Below, in pieces: positions 61,846 to 64,000 of a stretch of 64,000 nucleotides of DNA. Under the pieces are notes generated by a model. It searched no databases, was not told the origin of the DNA, and worked only from the letters and a program-made list of their open reading frames with translations. The position numbers and the translations under genes were made by a program. Position 1 is the first letter of the stretch. Every line of letters begins with the position of its first letter. Source of the DNA: Uruburuella suis (GTDB taxonomy: Bacteria; Pseudomonadota; Gammaproteobacteria; Burkholderiales; Neisseriaceae). The stretch spans positions 1 through 64,000 of the forward strand of contig NZ_SLXE01000012.1 in the NCBI RefSeq assembly GCF_004341385.1. Reading direction: 5' to 3'.

Positions 61846-61873
61846 ATGCCGTCTGAAACCTTTCAGACGGCCT
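61846..61873. terminator. DUS pair (AT and AG forms)
   Basis: ATGCCGTCTGAA at 61846-61857 facing TTCAGACGGCCT at 61862-61873, 8 nt past the esterase stop. Confidence 0.65.
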
Positions 61874-61925
61874 CAACAACAGCTATATCGCGCGCACCAC
61901 AACAAAGGAATACAAAGGAATATCC

Positions 61926-62708
61926 ATGCAACGCATATTATGCTTTCTGGCCGCAGCACTTGCCGCCGGCACTTTGCAGGCCGCACCACTGAACGAAGCA
62001 ACCCGCGCCCATTATGCCGATATAAGCGAGCAGATGCAGGCGTATCTGCCTTTGCCGGTTAACGGTTTTATCACCGTAACCAAAGCGGCGCTTGAAAAAG
62101 ATCAATGGCATGTAGATTACCGTCTGCCGCAAGCAGAAGCACTGATGCAAACCTTAACACCGGGAAAGCCCAGTAGCCGCGTGCAAGCCGAGCAGATGAT
62201 GAGCGGCATTCTCCAAAGCATGAAGGCCGGCACGCTTCAGGAATATTATTTGGAAACCTGCCAATCGCCGCCGCCTTTGCAGCCGATTGCCATAAATTAC
62301 CGCGTGCTCGACAGCAAGAGCAAGCTGTTGGCAAAATGGCAGGTCCACCCGCGCGAATGCCGAAGCGAAGCAGCCAAAAAAGCGCAGGCACGCGGCACGA
62401 TGGCGTTTGAAAGCAGCATGATTGCGGATAATGTGCGCTTAGACGAGGGCGGCGTGAAAAACGGCCATATGTTTGCACGCTATACCCTTACCGATCAGGA
62501 TTTCAGCCAAATCCACCCGGATGCACTGCTCTATCTGCACAGCCAAATGAAGCAGCTTTTGCTGCCGATGGCTTGCAGCCCGCAAGGCGGCCTGATGCCG
62601 GGCATACTATCGGCTCAGTTTGCCATGCAGGACAAACACGGCAGAGCATTGCCGCCGGTGGACATATCGGCGGTGGATTGCGCCCCGACAATGGCAACAC
62701 AGAAATAA
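61926..62708 (+). CDS. Periplasmic protein of unknown function
   Basis: 260 residues, signal peptide MQRILCFLAAALAAGTLQA. The mature part is soluble, with few cysteines (TCQSPPP, HPRECRS, PMACSP, VDCAP) that could form two disulfides. No recognised domain. It sits between the esterase and gcvP, each gap containing a DUS pair, so it is probably a separate unit. Confidence 0.75.
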   Translation: MQRILCFLAAALAAGTLQAAPLNEATRAHYADISEQMQAYLPLPVNGFITVTKAALEKDQWHVDYRLPQAEALMQTLTPGKPSSRVQAEQMMSGILQSMKAGTLQEYYLETCQSPPPLQPIAINYRVLDSKSKLLAKWQVHPRECRSEAAKKAQARGTMAFESSMIADNVRLDEGGVKNGHMFARYTLTDQDFSQIHPDALLYLHSQMKQLLLPMACSPQGGLMPGILSAQFAMQDKHGRALPPVDISAVDCAPTMATQK

Positions 62709-62736
62709 ACGCCGTCTGAAACCTTTCAGACGGCCT
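62709..62736. terminator. Inverted DUS pair before gcvP
   Basis: ACGCCGTCTGAA facing TTCAGACGGCCT with a 4-nt loop, immediately after the stop of the periplasmic protein gene. Confidence 0.65.
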
Positions 62737-62789
62737 CAACCACCCAATCAAGCAACAACGCAACATTTAACAAAACCAGAGGAAAAACC

Positions 62790-64000
<1,211 letters not shown>

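Overview
The window is chromosomal DNA from a member of the Neisseriaceae, most likely a Neisseria species other than N. meningitidis or N. gonorrhoeae. The main evidence is the very dense DNA uptake sequence (DUS). Nearly all copies are the 12-mer AGGCCGTCTGAA (the 'AG' dialect), many of them placed as inverted pairs after genes, and only a few are the AT form ATGCCGTCTGAA. Gene content and order also look neisserial: tspA/fimV next to yciB-yciI-bolA-two parvulins, an AsnC/Lrp gene divergent from gcvT with gcvH and gcvP nearby, an ACT/PFL pair, and lptFG divergent from pepA. The DNA is GC-rich and almost all genes are intact housekeeping genes.

Layout. 1-4.4 kb: tRNA-Val/tRNA-Asp, ribA with a GAF-like partner, then tRNA-Leu followed by a small low-GC island holding an ATPase and gene scraps. 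4.4-13.5 kb (minus strand): PFL/ACT pair, a TPR-like protein, trpB, trpF, truA and tspA/fimV, separated by repeat-rich gaps that contain a small orphan CRISPR remnant. 13.8-18.2 kb: septation protein, YciI, BolA, two periplasmic parvulins, a rhodanese gene put out of frame by an A8 tract, and a DUF302 lipoprotein. 18.3-29.2 kb: sucrose phosphorylase, nitronate monooxygenase, tRNA-Glu, serB, GST, UspA, tcdA-scpA, a tandem hotdog thioesterase, pncB and an amino-acid permease. 29.5-33.2 kb: gabT-gabD with a divergent IclR regulator. 33.4-43.7 kb: dsbD, murI, tsaE-amiC, holC, pepA and lptFG. 43.8-50.1 kb: choline-to-betaine cluster betB-(SH3-like protein)-betA-betT. 50.2-54.9 kb: an outer-membrane protein, a Na+/H+ antiporter, two small DUF genes and Lrp. 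55.3-64 kb: a tandem glycine riboswitch, gcvT, gcvH, racemase, tag, tam, MFS exporter, SGNH lipoprotein, a periplasmic protein and the 5' two-fifths of gcvP, cut by the window end.

The most unusual content is in the intergenic spaces. At least three families of short non-coding mobile elements (MITEs) can be read with their ends and target duplications. One (about 101 bp, and a 190-bp version with a different core) has TACCAATTC ends and 3-bp TNA duplications. A second (about 146-149 bp) has TAGTGGAATG-like ends and TA duplications, like Correia elements. A third has TTGATTCGGCAATTAAA ends. They are nested in one another at 7.2-7.56 kb, and one copy has split a DUS. The 101-bp core resembles the interior of the meningococcal Correia repeat although its ends differ. 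The CRISPR remnant carries a spacer that reads like a tRNA-Gly gene segment.
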